In this document: positions 8,814 to 16,386 of the stretch, piece by piece | Numbering within the stretch: position 1 is the first letter of the stretch | How the letters are laid out: each line of letters starts with the position of its first letter | Source of the DNA: an uncultured Eubacteriales bacterium | GTDB lineage: Bacteria; Bacillota_A; Clostridia; Oscillospirales; Oscillospiraceae | DNA length: 18,803 nucleotides | NCBI GenBank assembly: GCA_949739085.1 | Contig: CATIYU010000157.1 | Span: 1 to 18,803 of the forward strand | Direction: 5' to 3' | Translations under genes and position numbers: made by a program | Notes under the pieces: model-generated | Told to the model about the DNA's origin: nothing | Database searches by the model: none | Seen by the model: only the letters and a program-made list of their open reading frames with translations

Positions 8814-9734
8814 TCACTTTCTGTCCTTGGGGTCCAGGGCGTCCCGCAGGCCGTCCCCGATGAGGGTAAAGCAGAGCATTGTCAGCGCAATCATCAGTGC
8901 GGGGAAAATCAGCTGGTTGGGGTAGAACTGGAACTGGGACTGGGCGGAGGAGACCAGCACGCCCCAGCTGGTGCCCGGGGGCTGGATGCCCAGGTTCATG
9001 TAGCTGAGGAACGCCTCGGAGAAGATATAGCCGGGGATGTCGAAGGTGACGGAGACGATGATAACGCCCATGGTGTTGGGGATAAAGTGGCGGATGACCG
9101 TCTTCCAGGGGCTGACGCCCAGGGCCTGGGCCGCAAGGGTGTACTCCGCGCTCTTCAGCTGGAGCATCTGGGCCCGGACGAACCGGGCGGTTCCGCACCA
9201 TCCGGTAATGGTCATGGCCAGGAGCATGGTGCCCAGGCTCTTGCTGTCCAAAACCACGCTCATGAGGATGACCACGATGAGGTAGGGCACGCTGATGAGC
9301 ACCTCCACAATGCGCATCATGATGTTGTCCACCATCCCGCCGAAGTAGGCGGCGATGCCGCCGTAGATGCAGCCGATGACGGCGGAGACCAGTGCGCCCA
9401 CCAGACCGATGGTCAGGGAGACCCGGCCGCCAATCCAGACCCGGGTAAAGATGTCCCGGCCCAGCTTGTCGGTGCCGAAGGGGTGCTGGAGGGTCATGCC
9501 GGAGAGGCGGGCGCTGGGGTCCATGGTCTCGTACTCATAGGGACTGAGGACGGGGGCCAGGATGCACATGAGGGCCAGCACGGCCAGGATGGCAAAGGCC
9601 ATGAGGGCCAGCTTGTTTTTCCGGAACCGCCGCCAGGCGTCCCGCCAGTAGCTGACGTGGGGCCGGGCGATCACATCGGTATCCGCCTCCCGGATGCCAA
9701 TGATATTGAACTTTTCTTTCGCGATCTGCTGCAT
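8814..9734 (-). CDS. oppC: Peptide ABC transporter permease OppC/DppC
   Basis: A 306-residue inner-membrane permease. A cytoplasmic N-terminal segment (YWRDAWRRFRKNKLALMAF, typical of OppC) leads into the first membrane helix at about 45-62. A periplasmic-side loop has the family motif HPFGTDKLGRDIFTRV, followed by five more hydrophobic segments. The EAA loop (QALGVSPWKTVIRHFIPN) contacts the ATPases. The oppB stop codon runs directly into the GGAGG site of this gene, and 12 bases separate the two genes, so translation is probably coupled. Confidence 0.93.
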   Translation of the reverse strand: MQQIAKEKFNIIGIREADTDVIARPHVSYWRDAWRRFRKNKLALMAFAILAVLALMCILAPVLSPYEYETMDPSARLSGMTLQHPFGTDKLGRDIFTRVWIGGRVSLTIGLVGALVSAVIGCIYGGIAAYFGGMVDNIMMRIVEVLISVPYLIVVILMSVVLDSKSLGTMLLAMTITGWCGTARFVRAQMLQLKSAEYTLAAQALGVSPWKTVIRHFIPNTMGVIIVSVTFDIPGYIFSEAFLSYMNLGIQPPGTSWGVLVSSAQSQFQFYPNQLIFPALMIALTMLCFTLIGDGLRDALDPKDRK

Positions 9735-9746
9735 ACCCTTCCCTCC

Positions 9747-10676
9747 TTACTTGTCGCCGCTGACCCGGATGCGGGGGTCAATGAGCGTATAGATGATATC
9801 CAGCACCATCTGCATGACGATGAAGAGCACCGCGTAGAAGACGGTGGTGCCCATTACCATGGTGTAGTCGCGCTGGTTGATGGAGTCGATGTAGTAGAAG
9901 CCAATGCCAGGGATGGAGAACATCCGCTCCGTGATGAACGCGCCGGTGAAGATTCCCACCACGCTGCTGACGAAAATGGTGACCGCAGGCATGAGGGAGT
10001 TGCGCAGCACGTGGCGGGTGATGATCTTGCGCTCAGAGAGGCCCTTAGCCCGGGCGGTGAGGACGTAGTCCTGTTCCAGGGTCTCCAGCATACTGGTGCG
10101 CACGTAGCGGGAGTATGTGGCGATGGTGCCGATGCACATGACCATCACCGGCATGACCAGGTGGATCGGTTTCCCCCACCCGGACGACGGCAGCCAACCC
10201 AGCTTCACCGCGAAGAAGAGCTGGAAGAGGGAGATGAGCACGAACACCGGGATGGTGGTGCCCAGGATGGACACCACGCGGATGACCTGGTCCGGCCACT
10301 TCCCCTTGTTCAGCGCGGCCAGGATGCCCAGCAGCACGCCGGTCAAGGTGCCGATGATCAAGGCAATACCGCCCACCAGACCGGAGATGGGCGCGGTGGA
10401 GGCGATGGTCTGGCCCACAGAACGCCCGGCGAACTTCAGGCTGGAGCCCAGATCCAGGCGCAGGAGGTTTTTCATGTAGATGAGGTACTGATCAAAAACA
10501 GGCTTATCCAGGCCGTAGCGGGCGTAGTAGGCATCCCTGGTCTGCTGGGGGAGGGCGCGGGCCATGCTGGCCAGCGGGTCGCCGGGGATGGCGTGGACCA
10601 GGAAAAAGGTCAGCGTAATCACCACAAACAGCGTCAGCAGCATCGCCAGCACGCGCTTAACAATATATTTCGCCAT
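9747..10676 (-). CDS. oppB: Peptide ABC transporter permease OppB/DppB
   Basis: A 309-residue permease. The N-terminal helix with KYIVKRVLAMLLTLFVV and HAIPGDP at 28-34 is diagnostic of OppB/DppB. The EAA loop that docks with the ATPases lies around 204-230 (ARAKGLSERKIITRHVLRN). Six membrane segments are apparent. It forms the translocation channel with OppC. The start ATG follows AAAGGAGAG. A strong hairpin in the 77-bp gap separates it from oppA, a common arrangement that lets the binding protein be made in excess. Confidence 0.93.
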   Translation of the reverse strand: MAKYIVKRVLAMLLTLFVVITLTFFLVHAIPGDPLASMARALPQQTRDAYYARYGLDKPVFDQYLIYMKNLLRLDLGSSLKFAGRSVGQTIASTAPISGLVGGIALIIGTLTGVLLGILAALNKGKWPDQVIRVVSILGTTIPVFVLISLFQLFFAVKLGWLPSSGWGKPIHLVMPVMVMCIGTIATYSRYVRTSMLETLEQDYVLTARAKGLSERKIITRHVLRNSLMPAVTIFVSSVVGIFTGAFITERMFSIPGIGFYYIDSINQRDYTMVMGTTVFYAVLFIVMQMVLDIIYTLIDPRIRVSGDK

Positions 10677-10709
10677 AGCGGCTCTCCTTTCAGGTTCTCT
10701 CCAAAATGG

Positions 10710-10740
10710 GGAAAAGGGCAGCGCGGCGCTGCCCTTTTCC
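10710..10740 (-). terminator. Intra-operon hairpin between oppA and oppB
   Basis: A perfect 13-bp stem (arms 10710-10722 and 10728-10740) with loop GCGGC lies 13 bases after the oppA stop. On the minus strand the stem ends in CCCTTTTCC followed by CCATTTT, so it could be a partial terminator or a 3' end stabiliser for oppA mRNA. No promoter is evident between it and oppB. Confidence 0.7.
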
Positions 10741-10753
10741 TGCCAGTGGGTCT

Positions 10754-12466
10754 TTACGGACGAGCGCCGGTGGACATGCCCTTCAGGCCGGTGCTGCCGA
10801 AGGTCAAGGTGCTGTAGCCCGTGACATAGGGACGGAAGAAGTAGTTGTCAACAAAGGTCAGCACGGGGCAGACGGCGCACTCCTCCCGCAGGAGGATATC
10901 CTCGGCCTGCTTGTACATCTCAATACGCGCCGCCTCGTCCTGCACGCCCAGGGCCTCCGTCACCAGCTTGTCGAATTCGGCGTTGGACCAGCCGGTCATG
11001 ATGGCGTCGTTATTGGTGTGGAAGAGGCTGAGCATGTCGTAGGGGTCGTTGTAGTAGGCGCCCCAGGCCATGTAGGCGATCTGGTAGTTGCCGTTCTGAA
11101 CGTCGTCATAGAAGATAGCCCAGTCGTTGAAGGAGATCTCCATATTAACGCCCAGCGTACTCTGATAGGACTGCTGGAGGTACTCGCCGTAGGTGCGGAA
11201 CCAGTCGTCGGTACCGGCCAGGGAGAAGGTAACGGTGAGGGTGGAGGGGTCGCTGCCCAGTCCCAGCTCCTCCATGCCCTCAATGAGGACGTCCCTGGGG
11301 GTCTTGCCCTGGGCGGTCAGCTCATCGGTCATCTCCTGGATGGTGTTGCCGGCGTACTCGCGGAAGTTGGTGCTGCCCACGGAGATGGAGGTATTAATCC
11401 AGCCGTAGGTGGGGATATTGGAGCCGCTAAAGCACATCTCGTTGAGCTCCACCCGGTCCATGGCCAGGGTGAAGGCCTTGCGGATGTTGGCGTTCTGGAA
11501 CAGCTCGTCCTTGGTATTGTAGAAGCTGTAGGCCAGGGTGGCGGTGGGGGTCTGCACGTGGACATTGTTGGCGGAGTCGCTGAGGTACTTGTCCATCCAC
11601 TCGGCCTCGCTGGTGCTCACGTAGTCCAGGTCGCCGGTGTCGTAGGCGTTGTAGACGGTGATGGAGTCGCCCAGGATGGCGTAGTGAACCGTCTCAATCT
11701 GCACATTGGCGGCGTCCCAGTAGTGGGGGTTCTTGGTGAGCGTAATACTGCTGTTGTGGACCCACTCGGTCATGGTGTAGGGGCCGTTGAAGAGGGTGTA
11801 CTCCGGCTCGGTGCCGTACTTGTCGCCATACTCCTCCACCTTGTCCTGGCGCAGGGGGAAGTAGATGGAATTGGAGCACATCTCCAGGAAGGAGGCCATG
11901 GGGTAGGCCAGGGTGATCTGGAGGGTCTTCTCGTCCAGGGCCTCCACGGCCAGGGTGTCGGGGTCCGCGCCGTTGTTGCGGATCTCGTCATAGCCCTTGA
12001 TGGGGCTGAGGAAGTTGTCGTTGGGGCAGCCGGTCTCGGGGTCGATGCTGCGCTTGAGGGAGTAGACGTACTGCTCGGCGGTGACGGGCTCGCCGTCGGA
12101 CCACTTGTTGTCGCCCAGGTGGAAGGTCCAGACAGTGCCGTCCTCGCTGAGATCCCAGGTCTGGGCGTCGCCAGGCCGCATAACGTAGTCGCCGTTCTCC
12201 TCGCCCAGGCGGACCAGGCCCTCCATCACGTTGGTGACGATGGTAGTAGAATAGGTGTCAGAGATGCGGGAGATGTCCATGGAGGTGGGGTCGGTGCCCA
12301 TGGAGAGGTTGTAGTACTGGGCGCCGCCGGAGGGCTGATTGGCGTCCTGATTGCCGTTGCTCTGGGTCCCGCCCTGCTGGTTATTGCCCTGGTTGCCGCC
12401 GCCGCACGCCGCCAGGGACAGCAGCATGACCACGGCCAGAAGGAAGCTGACTGTTTTTTTACGCAT
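10754..12466 (-). CDS. oppA: Peptide ABC transporter substrate-binding lipoprotein (OppA-like)
   Basis: A 570-residue solute-binding protein of the SBP_bac_5 family. Residues 1-21 are a lipoprotein signal with lipobox LAAC (C21), then a Gly/Asn/Gln-rich linker to about 50. The mature domain begins YYNLSMGTDPTSMDISRISD. Family landmarks include VWTFHLGDNKWSDGEPVTAEQYVYSLKR in the first third and INTSISVG later. It captures peptides outside the membrane and delivers them to OppBC. ATG 12466 is chosen because it opens the signal peptide and AAGGAG lies 8 bases upstream; the longer frame runs through leader RNA. It is the first gene of an operon that continues to the transglutaminase-like lipoprotein. 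Exact peptide specificity is not readable. Confidence 0.93.
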   Translation of the reverse strand: MRKKTVSFLLAVVMLLSLAACGGGNQGNNQQGGTQSNGNQDANQPSGGAQYYNLSMGTDPTSMDISRISDTYSTTIVTNVMEGLVRLGEENGDYVMRPGDAQTWDLSEDGTVWTFHLGDNKWSDGEPVTAEQYVYSLKRSIDPETGCPNDNFLSPIKGYDEIRNNGADPDTLAVEALDEKTLQITLAYPMASFLEMCSNSIYFPLRQDKVEEYGDKYGTEPEYTLFNGPYTMTEWVHNSSITLTKNPHYWDAANVQIETVHYAILGDSITVYNAYDTGDLDYVSTSEAEWMDKYLSDSANNVHVQTPTATLAYSFYNTKDELFQNANIRKAFTLAMDRVELNEMCFSGSNIPTYGWINTSISVGSTNFREYAGNTIQEMTDELTAQGKTPRDVLIEGMEELGLGSDPSTLTVTFSLAGTDDWFRTYGEYLQQSYQSTLGVNMEISFNDWAIFYDDVQNGNYQIAYMAWGAYYNDPYDMLSLFHTNNDAIMTGWSNAEFDKLVTEALGVQDEAARIEMYKQAEDILLREECAVCPVLTFVDNYFFRPYVTGYSTLTFGSTGLKGMSTGARP

Positions 12467-12576
12467 AGAAACAACTCCTTTTCCATCGTTTTGCGGGAGA
12501 TTTCCCCGCTGCATGTAAGGTGTGCTCACCGGTAAGCCGCTGGCAAGTGGGAGGAACAGAGGCGAACAGCGCCGCT

Positions 12577-12622
12577 CAGCCAAGGCAGCTGCCTTGGCTG
12601 GAGAGGGGCCGGCCCCTCTCCA
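12577..12622. repeat. Two abutting 24-bp perfect palindromes in the oppA leader
   Basis: Bases 12577-12600 and 12599-12622 are each perfect 24-bp palindromes, with cores AAGGCAGCTGCCTT and GAGGGGCCGGCCCCTC, sharing two bases. In RNA each folds to a stem of about 10 bp with a 4-base loop (AGCT, CCGG) on either strand. Neither is followed by a T tract, so they are not ordinary terminators. They lie about 110-140 bases upstream of the oppA ATG, inside the predicted 5' leader. They may be a REP-like mobile repeat, an RNA structure, or a processing or protein site. Confidence 0.8.
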
Positions 12623-12684
12623 ATGTGTGCTGCGGTCTTCTCCGCTGTGCTCCCCATCAGCAGGAGACAGTAAGCATTGTCAAA

Positions 12685-12714
12685 AATATAGCATACACTC
12701 CAGCGATTTGTCAA
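12685..12714 (-). promoter_or_regulatory. Promoter of the oppABCDF-tldD-pmbA operon
   Basis: On the minus strand a perfect TTGACA -35 (12709-12714) and TATATT -10 (12685-12690) have an 18-base spacer; shifting by one gives CTATAT with 17. The start would be near 12678, giving an unusually long leader of about 210 nt. No other strong promoter is seen closer to oppA. Confidence 0.7.
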
Positions 12715-12740
12715 TATGCGCTCTAACTTTTATAAACTTA

Positions 12741-12767
12741 CACTATAGCTTGCCGGGAAATATAGTG
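12741..12767. promoter_or_regulatory. Candidate operator: inverted repeat upstream of the oppA promoter
   Basis: CACTATA (12741-12747) and TATAGTG (12761-12767) form a perfect 7-bp inverted repeat with centres 20 bases apart, about two helical turns. It begins 26 bases upstream of the oppA -35 box. Half-sites spaced like this suit a dimeric regulator, and the gene next door encodes one. The link is positional only. Confidence 0.4.
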
Positions 12768-12774
12768 AAAACAG

Positions 12775-12801
12775 ACAAGAAAAACGGCCGCTCCGCGGCC
12801 G
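12775..12801 (-). terminator. Rho-independent terminator of the rpiR-family gene
   Basis: On the minus strand CGGCCGC, loop GGA, GCGGCCG (12785-12801) is followed at once by TTTTTCTTGT. The hairpin begins 12 bases after the regulator stop codon. A short 7-bp stem, but fully GC and with a good T tract. Confidence 0.8.
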
Positions 12802-12813
12802 CATTTTCCATAT

Positions 12814-13680
12814 TCACCGCTCCGGGAAGAGCGCATAAAAATCTTCTATATTTTCACCAAAGTCCACCTCCCGCTCGCTCAGGCGGATATGCAGCGCCGT
12901 AGTCAGCAGATTCACCAAAACCATGGGCGTGCTGATGGTGTTGAGAAACATTCTGGTTTGCGTGGGGGCGGTGAGGGTCATGGTGCAGAAGGGAGCGATG
13001 GGGGACCGCTCCGAGTCTGTCAAGCCCAGCACCCGGACGCCCTTCTGGTGGGCGTACTCGGCCACCTTGGTGGTCATGCGGTAGTAGTCCGGGAAGGACG
13101 CCGCCACCAGCAGGGAACGTTCTGTCAGGAGGGGCAATGCGGAGTGGATGCTGTCGTCCAGCTCGGAATTGATGGTGGCCACGCCCTGCCCCAGGGTGGC
13201 CAGGCGCATGGCCAGATAGTCGCAGATGTTGTAGGACACCCCCCTGCCGCACAGCACCAGCTTGTCCGCGTCCAGCAGGAGGTCCACGGCTTTTGAGATC
13301 CGCCGCAGGTCCACCCGCTGAAAAAAGAGACTGGTGAGCTGCGCCTCCTCGTTACAGATCTCCCTGAGCAGGCGCTCTGGGTTGTCCAGCTCATAGGCGG
13401 GCGCGGGGGACATGGGGTACTCGTTGACCTGATGACGCAGGAGCTCCATCTGTTGGGCCGCGAACTTGCGGAACTCATATTTCAGGGCGCTGAAGCTGGA
13501 AAATCCCAGCAGGCTGCACGTCTTAAGAATGGTCATCTCGGTTACGCCGGTTTCCCTGCTCATCTCCTTGAGGGTGACGTAGCTCATCCGTTCCGGGTCC
13601 TCCAGCATGTAGTCCACCACCTCCCGCTGCTTGCGGGTTAAAAAGGGCTGCTTTTCCTGGAGCTGCTCGGTCACTAACAT
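12814..13680 (-). CDS. RpiR/MurR-family transcriptional regulator (HTH + SIS domain)
   Basis: A 288-residue regulator. Residues 1-75 form the RpiR-type helix-turn-helix (LTRKQREVVDYM, then TLKEMSRETGVTEMTILKTCSLLGFSSF). Residues about 125-265 form a SIS domain with LVLCGRGVSY at 141-150. The usual sugar-phosphate motif S-x-S-G-x-T is replaced by ASFPDYYRMTT (194-204), so the ligand may not be a sugar phosphate. ATG 13680 is chosen because the promoter -10 lies at 13735-13740, which puts the transcript start at about the alternative ATG 13728; GGAG lies 10 bases upstream of 13680. It is encoded just before the peptide operon in the same direction, with its own promoter and terminator, and probably controls that operon. 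Confidence 0.88.
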   Translation of the reverse strand: MLVTEQLQEKQPFLTRKQREVVDYMLEDPERMSYVTLKEMSRETGVTEMTILKTCSLLGFSSFSALKYEFRKFAAQQMELLRHQVNEYPMSPAPAYELDNPERLLREICNEEAQLTSLFFQRVDLRRISKAVDLLLDADKLVLCGRGVSYNICDYLAMRLATLGQGVATINSELDDSIHSALPLLTERSLLVAASFPDYYRMTTKVAEYAHQKGVRVLGLTDSERSPIAPFCTMTLTAPTQTRMFLNTISTPMVLVNLLTTALHIRLSEREVDFGENIEDFYALFPER

Positions 13681-13734
13681 ACGATATCTTCTCCTTGCGT
13701 CGATTTCACCATGCCGCTGGGCATACAAATATTC

Positions 13735-13763
13735 AGTATACCGTGTTCCCGAGCTTTTTTCAA
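13735..13763 (-). promoter_or_regulatory. Promoter of the rpiR-family gene
   Basis: On the minus strand TTGAAA (13758-13763) and TATACT (13735-13740) have a 17-base spacer. The start would fall at about 13728, leaving a leader of roughly 48 nt to the ATG at 13680. The promoter lies in the 125-bp gap after the desulfurase gene, where no clear terminator was found, so read-through from that gene is possible. Confidence 0.75.
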
Positions 13764-13805
13764 GGGGAATTTCACCCCTACCGGACCAGAGAAACCGTGC
13801 CCGTT

Positions 13806-14957
13806 TCAGCCTATCTGGAGCGTCTCCACCGCCGCCAGGGCCGCCTGGACCTCCTCCGCGGCAGTGAACCAGCCGGGGCTGAAGCGGACAGCGCCCTGGG
13901 GGAAGGTACCCAAGGTTTTGTGGGCGGAGGGGGCGCAGTGGAGGCCGCAGCGGGTGAGGACGCCGTAGTCCTGCTCCAGAAGGAAAGCGGCCTCGGCGTT
14001 GTCACAGTTCAGGAAATCCACAGAGATGGCCCCCGTCCGGTTCTCCAACTCCCAGGGCCCGGCCAGCCGGACGCCAGGCATGTCCCGCAGGCCCGCCAGA
14101 AATTGGGCGGTAAGGGCCTCTTCCCGCCGCCGCAGAGCGTCTACGCCGGTGTCCAGGATAAAATCCACCGCCGCCTGGAGACCGTAGATGCCCGGCAGGT
14201 TGGGGGTGCCGGACTCAAACCGGTCCGGCATATAGGCGGGCTGGTGTTCGGTGTCCGAGGCGCTGCCGGTGCCCCCGGTGACGATGGGCCGCAACTCCTG
14301 GGCGAATTCCGCCGAAAGCAGCAGGGCGCCGGTACCCGAGGGCCCCATGAGTCCCTTGTGCCCTGGAACCGACAGGGCCGAGAGTCCCCAGCCGGTAAAG
14401 TCGATGTCCCAGTGCCCGGCGGTCTGGGCGGCGTCCAGCAGGAGGGGGATGCCCCGCTCCCGGCAGATGCTTGCCACCGCCGGGATGTCCTGGACCGCGC
14501 CGCCCACGTTGGAGGCGTGAGCCAGCACCACCAGCCGGGTATTGGGCCGGAGGAGCCCGGGGATGTCCGCCGGGTCCAGCCGCCCGTCTGTTCCGCAGGG
14601 GATACGGTCAAAGGAAATACCCTGCTCCGCCAGGTCCTGGAGGGGCCGCATGACGGCGTTATGCTCCATGCTGCTGGTGAGGCAGTGGTCTCCGGGCCGC
14701 AGCCAGCCCCGCAGGGCCATATTCAGCCCCATGGTGTTGCCGCTGGTGAGGATACAGTGGGTGGGATCGCCGTGGCGGAACAGACGGCACAGCCCCTCCC
14801 GCAGCAGCAGGGTGGTCATCCCCGCATCCTGGGCGCTGGCGTAGACCCCTCGGTTGATGGACGCGCCCACCTCCGTCAGGTACCGGGTCATGGCGGCGGC
14901 CACAGCGGGGGGCTTGGGGAAGGAGGTGGCGGCGTTATCTAAGTAAATGGGTTTCAT
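13806..14957 (-). CDS. Class V aminotransferase / cysteine desulfurase-like protein
   Basis: A 383-residue PLP enzyme of fold type I. It opens with IYLDNAATSFPKP, has the SGNTMGLN and MEHNAVMRP motifs, PLP-contact LDAAQTAG (D175, Q178), the Schiff-base lysine K201 in SVPGHKG, and the C-terminal CGLHCAPSAHKTLGT where C341 aligns with the persulfide cysteine of SufS-type enzymes. Family members remove sulfur from cysteine or selenium from selenocysteine. Its divergent neighbours are yedE, tusA and DUF3343, so a role in selenium or sulfur delivery is likely. ATG 14957 follows GGAGG with 7 bases spacing; a start nine codons earlier lacks such a site. Confidence 0.88.
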   Translation of the reverse strand: MKPIYLDNAATSFPKPPAVAAAMTRYLTEVGASINRGVYASAQDAGMTTLLLREGLCRLFRHGDPTHCILTSGNTMGLNMALRGWLRPGDHCLTSSMEHNAVMRPLQDLAEQGISFDRIPCGTDGRLDPADIPGLLRPNTRLVVLAHASNVGGAVQDIPAVASICRERGIPLLLDAAQTAGHWDIDFTGWGLSALSVPGHKGLMGPSGTGALLLSAEFAQELRPIVTGGTGSASDTEHQPAYMPDRFESGTPNLPGIYGLQAAVDFILDTGVDALRRREEALTAQFLAGLRDMPGVRLAGPWELENRTGAISVDFLNCDNAEAAFLLEQDYGVLTRCGLHCAPSAHKTLGTFPQGAVRFSPGWFTAAEEVQAALAAVETLQIG

Positions 14958-15078
14958 GGGCGAGCCTCCTATAGATGTATTCAATAAATAATGACAGAAT
15001 TAGTTTAAAACAGAATGAATGCGTTTTGTGAAAAACGGAAACAAATATTGGCTATTTTTCAAAAATTATAGCATTTTT

Positions 15079-15107
15079 AGTATATCACAAAAATTTTTTC
15101 TTTGCAA
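15079..15107 (-). promoter_or_regulatory. Promoter of the desulfurase-like gene
   Basis: On the minus strand TTGCAA (15102-15107) and TATACT (15079-15084) have a 17-base spacer. A second -10-like TATAAT lies just downstream at 15065-15070. The leader to the ATG at 14957 would be about 115 nt and strongly AT-rich. Confidence 0.65.
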
Positions 15108-15143
15108 TGGTTTTTTCCATGCCCCGGCGGCGGGAAATTTTCC

Positions 15144-15172
15144 TTGCTTTTCACCGGCAAAGACGATATATT
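15144..15172 (+). promoter_or_regulatory. Promoter of yedE-tusA-DUF3343
   Basis: TTGCTT (15144-15149) and TATATT (15167-15172) have a 17-base spacer. The transcript would start near 15179, giving a leader of about 89 nt. The -35 is only a partial match. Confidence 0.55.
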
Positions 15173-15267
15173 GAAATCATGTATACATAGCCTGCGGGCT
15201 TGTATCGCGCCACGGCCGGCATTCCGCCGCGCCGGGATTTTTCTGAAAAGCGAGAGGAGAGAAATTT

Positions 15268-16365
15268 ATGCAAAAAGAGAGCTTTGTCAAGCGCTATGGC
15301 CTGCTCATCGGCACGGGTCTGGCGGTGGGTGCGGCGGCGGTGCTGCTGACGGCCCTGGGCAATCCGGCCAACATGGGCTTCTGTATCGCCTGTTTCCTGC
15401 GGGATATCGCCGGGGCGCTGAACTTCCAGCGGGCCGGGTTCGATGCCGAGGTGGGTACCGGCATCGTCCAGTACATCCGCCCGGAGGTTATTGGCCTGGT
15501 GCTGGGCTCCACCGCCATCGCCATGGCCCGGAAGGAGTTCCGTCCCAAGGGCGGTTCTTCCCCCATGATCCGTTTCATTGTGGCTGTGTTCGTCATGATC
15601 GGGGCCCTGGTGTTCTTGGGCTGCCCCCTGCGCATGGTCATCCGCATCGGCGGCGGCGACCTGAACGCCGTGGTGGGTCTGGTGGGCTTCGCCCTGGGCA
15701 TCCTCATCGGCATCGCCTTCCTCAAACAGGGCTTCAGCCTCCGGCGGGCCTACCAGCAGTCCATGGCGGAGGGCCTGGTCTTCCCCGCCCTGATGGCTGT
15801 GCTGCTGGTACTGGTGCTGGTGCGGCCCAGCTTCATCGTCTTCAGCGCCGCCGGCCCCGGCTCTATGACCGCGCCTGTTTTGGCGGCTCTGGCGGTGGCT
15901 CTGGTGGTAGGCGTTCTGGCTCAGCGGTCCCGCCTGTGCATGGTGGGCGGCATCCGGGACGCGGTGATGTTCCGGGATTTCCGCCTTATCTCCGCCTTTA
16001 TCGCCATCATTGTGGCGGTGCTGGTGGGCAATCTGGCGCTGAGCAAGTTTGTCCTTGGCTTTGAGGGCCAGCCCATCGCCCACTCCGAGGCCCTGTGGAA
16101 CCTGCTGGGCATGGTCCTGGTGGGCTGGGGCTCTGTGCTGCTGGGCGGCTGCCCCTTGCGCCAGCTCATCCTGGCCGGGGAGGGCAACACCGACTCCGCT
16201 GTCACCGTCACCGGCTTTGTGGTGGGCGCGGCGGTGAGCCACAACTTTGGCCTCGCCTCCTCCGGTACCGGCATTGGTACGGGCCCTGTGGCCATCGCCG
16301 TGGTGGTAGGCTTTGTGGTGCTGGCGGTCATTTCCGTCATGAACATGCAGAAGCTGGAGGGCTGA
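15268..16365 (+). CDS. yedE: YedE-family putative selenium transporter
   Basis: A 365-residue polytopic membrane protein with about ten hydrophobic segments. It has the YedE hallmarks NPANMGFCIACFLRDIAGAL (C39, C42) and QYIRPEVIGLVLG early on. It looks like an internal duplication: half one has C39/C42 and GCPLRM (C119), half two has RLCMVGGIRD (C224) and GGCPLRQL (C295). Relatives in the YeeE/YedE superfamily move thiosulfate or other sulfur species through cysteine relays, and this subfamily is linked to selenium by genome context; transport of selenium is not proven. GAGGAG lies 8 bases before the ATG. tusA and DUF3343 follow in the same unit. Confidence 0.88.
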   Translation: MQKESFVKRYGLLIGTGLAVGAAAVLLTALGNPANMGFCIACFLRDIAGALNFQRAGFDAEVGTGIVQYIRPEVIGLVLGSTAIAMARKEFRPKGGSSPMIRFIVAVFVMIGALVFLGCPLRMVIRIGGGDLNAVVGLVGFALGILIGIAFLKQGFSLRRAYQQSMAEGLVFPALMAVLLVLVLVRPSFIVFSAAGPGSMTAPVLAALAVALVVGVLAQRSRLCMVGGIRDAVMFRDFRLISAFIAIIVAVLVGNLALSKFVLGFEGQPIAHSEALWNLLGMVLVGWGSVLLGGCPLRQLILAGEGNTDSAVTVTGFVVGAAVSHNFGLASSGTGIGTGPVAIAVVVGFVVLAVISVMNMQKLEG

Positions 16366-16386
16366 CAGGTAAAGCCCTCTGAGAGA

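Larger units (their letters stand above)
12467..12813. other. Intergenic region between rpiR-family gene and oppA
   Basis: This 347-bp gap holds no convincing gene. Read on the minus strand it contains, in order, the terminator of the regulator (about 12775-12801), an inverted repeat (12741-12767), the oppA promoter (12685-12714), a leader of about 210 nt with two abutting palindromes (12577-12622), and the oppA ribosome site AAGGAG just before 12466. The stretch 12640-12780 is much richer in A and T than the coding DNA around it. Confidence 0.8.
14958..15267. other. AT-rich divergent promoter region
   Basis: This 310-bp gap separates the desulfurase-like gene (minus) from yedE (plus). It carries one strong promoter for each direction. 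The half next to the desulfurase gene, about 14985-15110, is very AT-rich. The half next to yedE turns GC-rich from about 15190. I see no small gene or known riboswitch in it. Confidence 0.75.

Noticed and set aside
10706..12535. Long plus-strand open frame (609 codons) opposite oppA
   Set aside because: Low-complexity Gly/Val/Ala/His-rich translation typical of the antisense of a GC-rich gene; no family pattern, and oppA is unambiguous. Other long frames opposite tldD, pmbA, the Opp genes and yedE were rejected for the same reason.
12467..12583. Longer oppA frame starting at 12583
   Set aside because: The lipoprotein signal peptide and a perfect ribosome site mark ATG 12466; the extra 39 residues include translated palindrome-adjacent leader sequence.
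13764..13805. Terminator for the desulfurase-like gene
   Set aside because: Only 4-5 bp stems (GGGG/CCCC, GAAAC/GTTTC) are present and the rpiR promoter follows directly, so no terminator is claimed.
15216..15242. Possible attenuator in the yedE leader (CCGGC / GCCGG then TTTTT)
   Set aside because: Only a 5-bp stem with a 10-base loop; too weak to call without transcript data.
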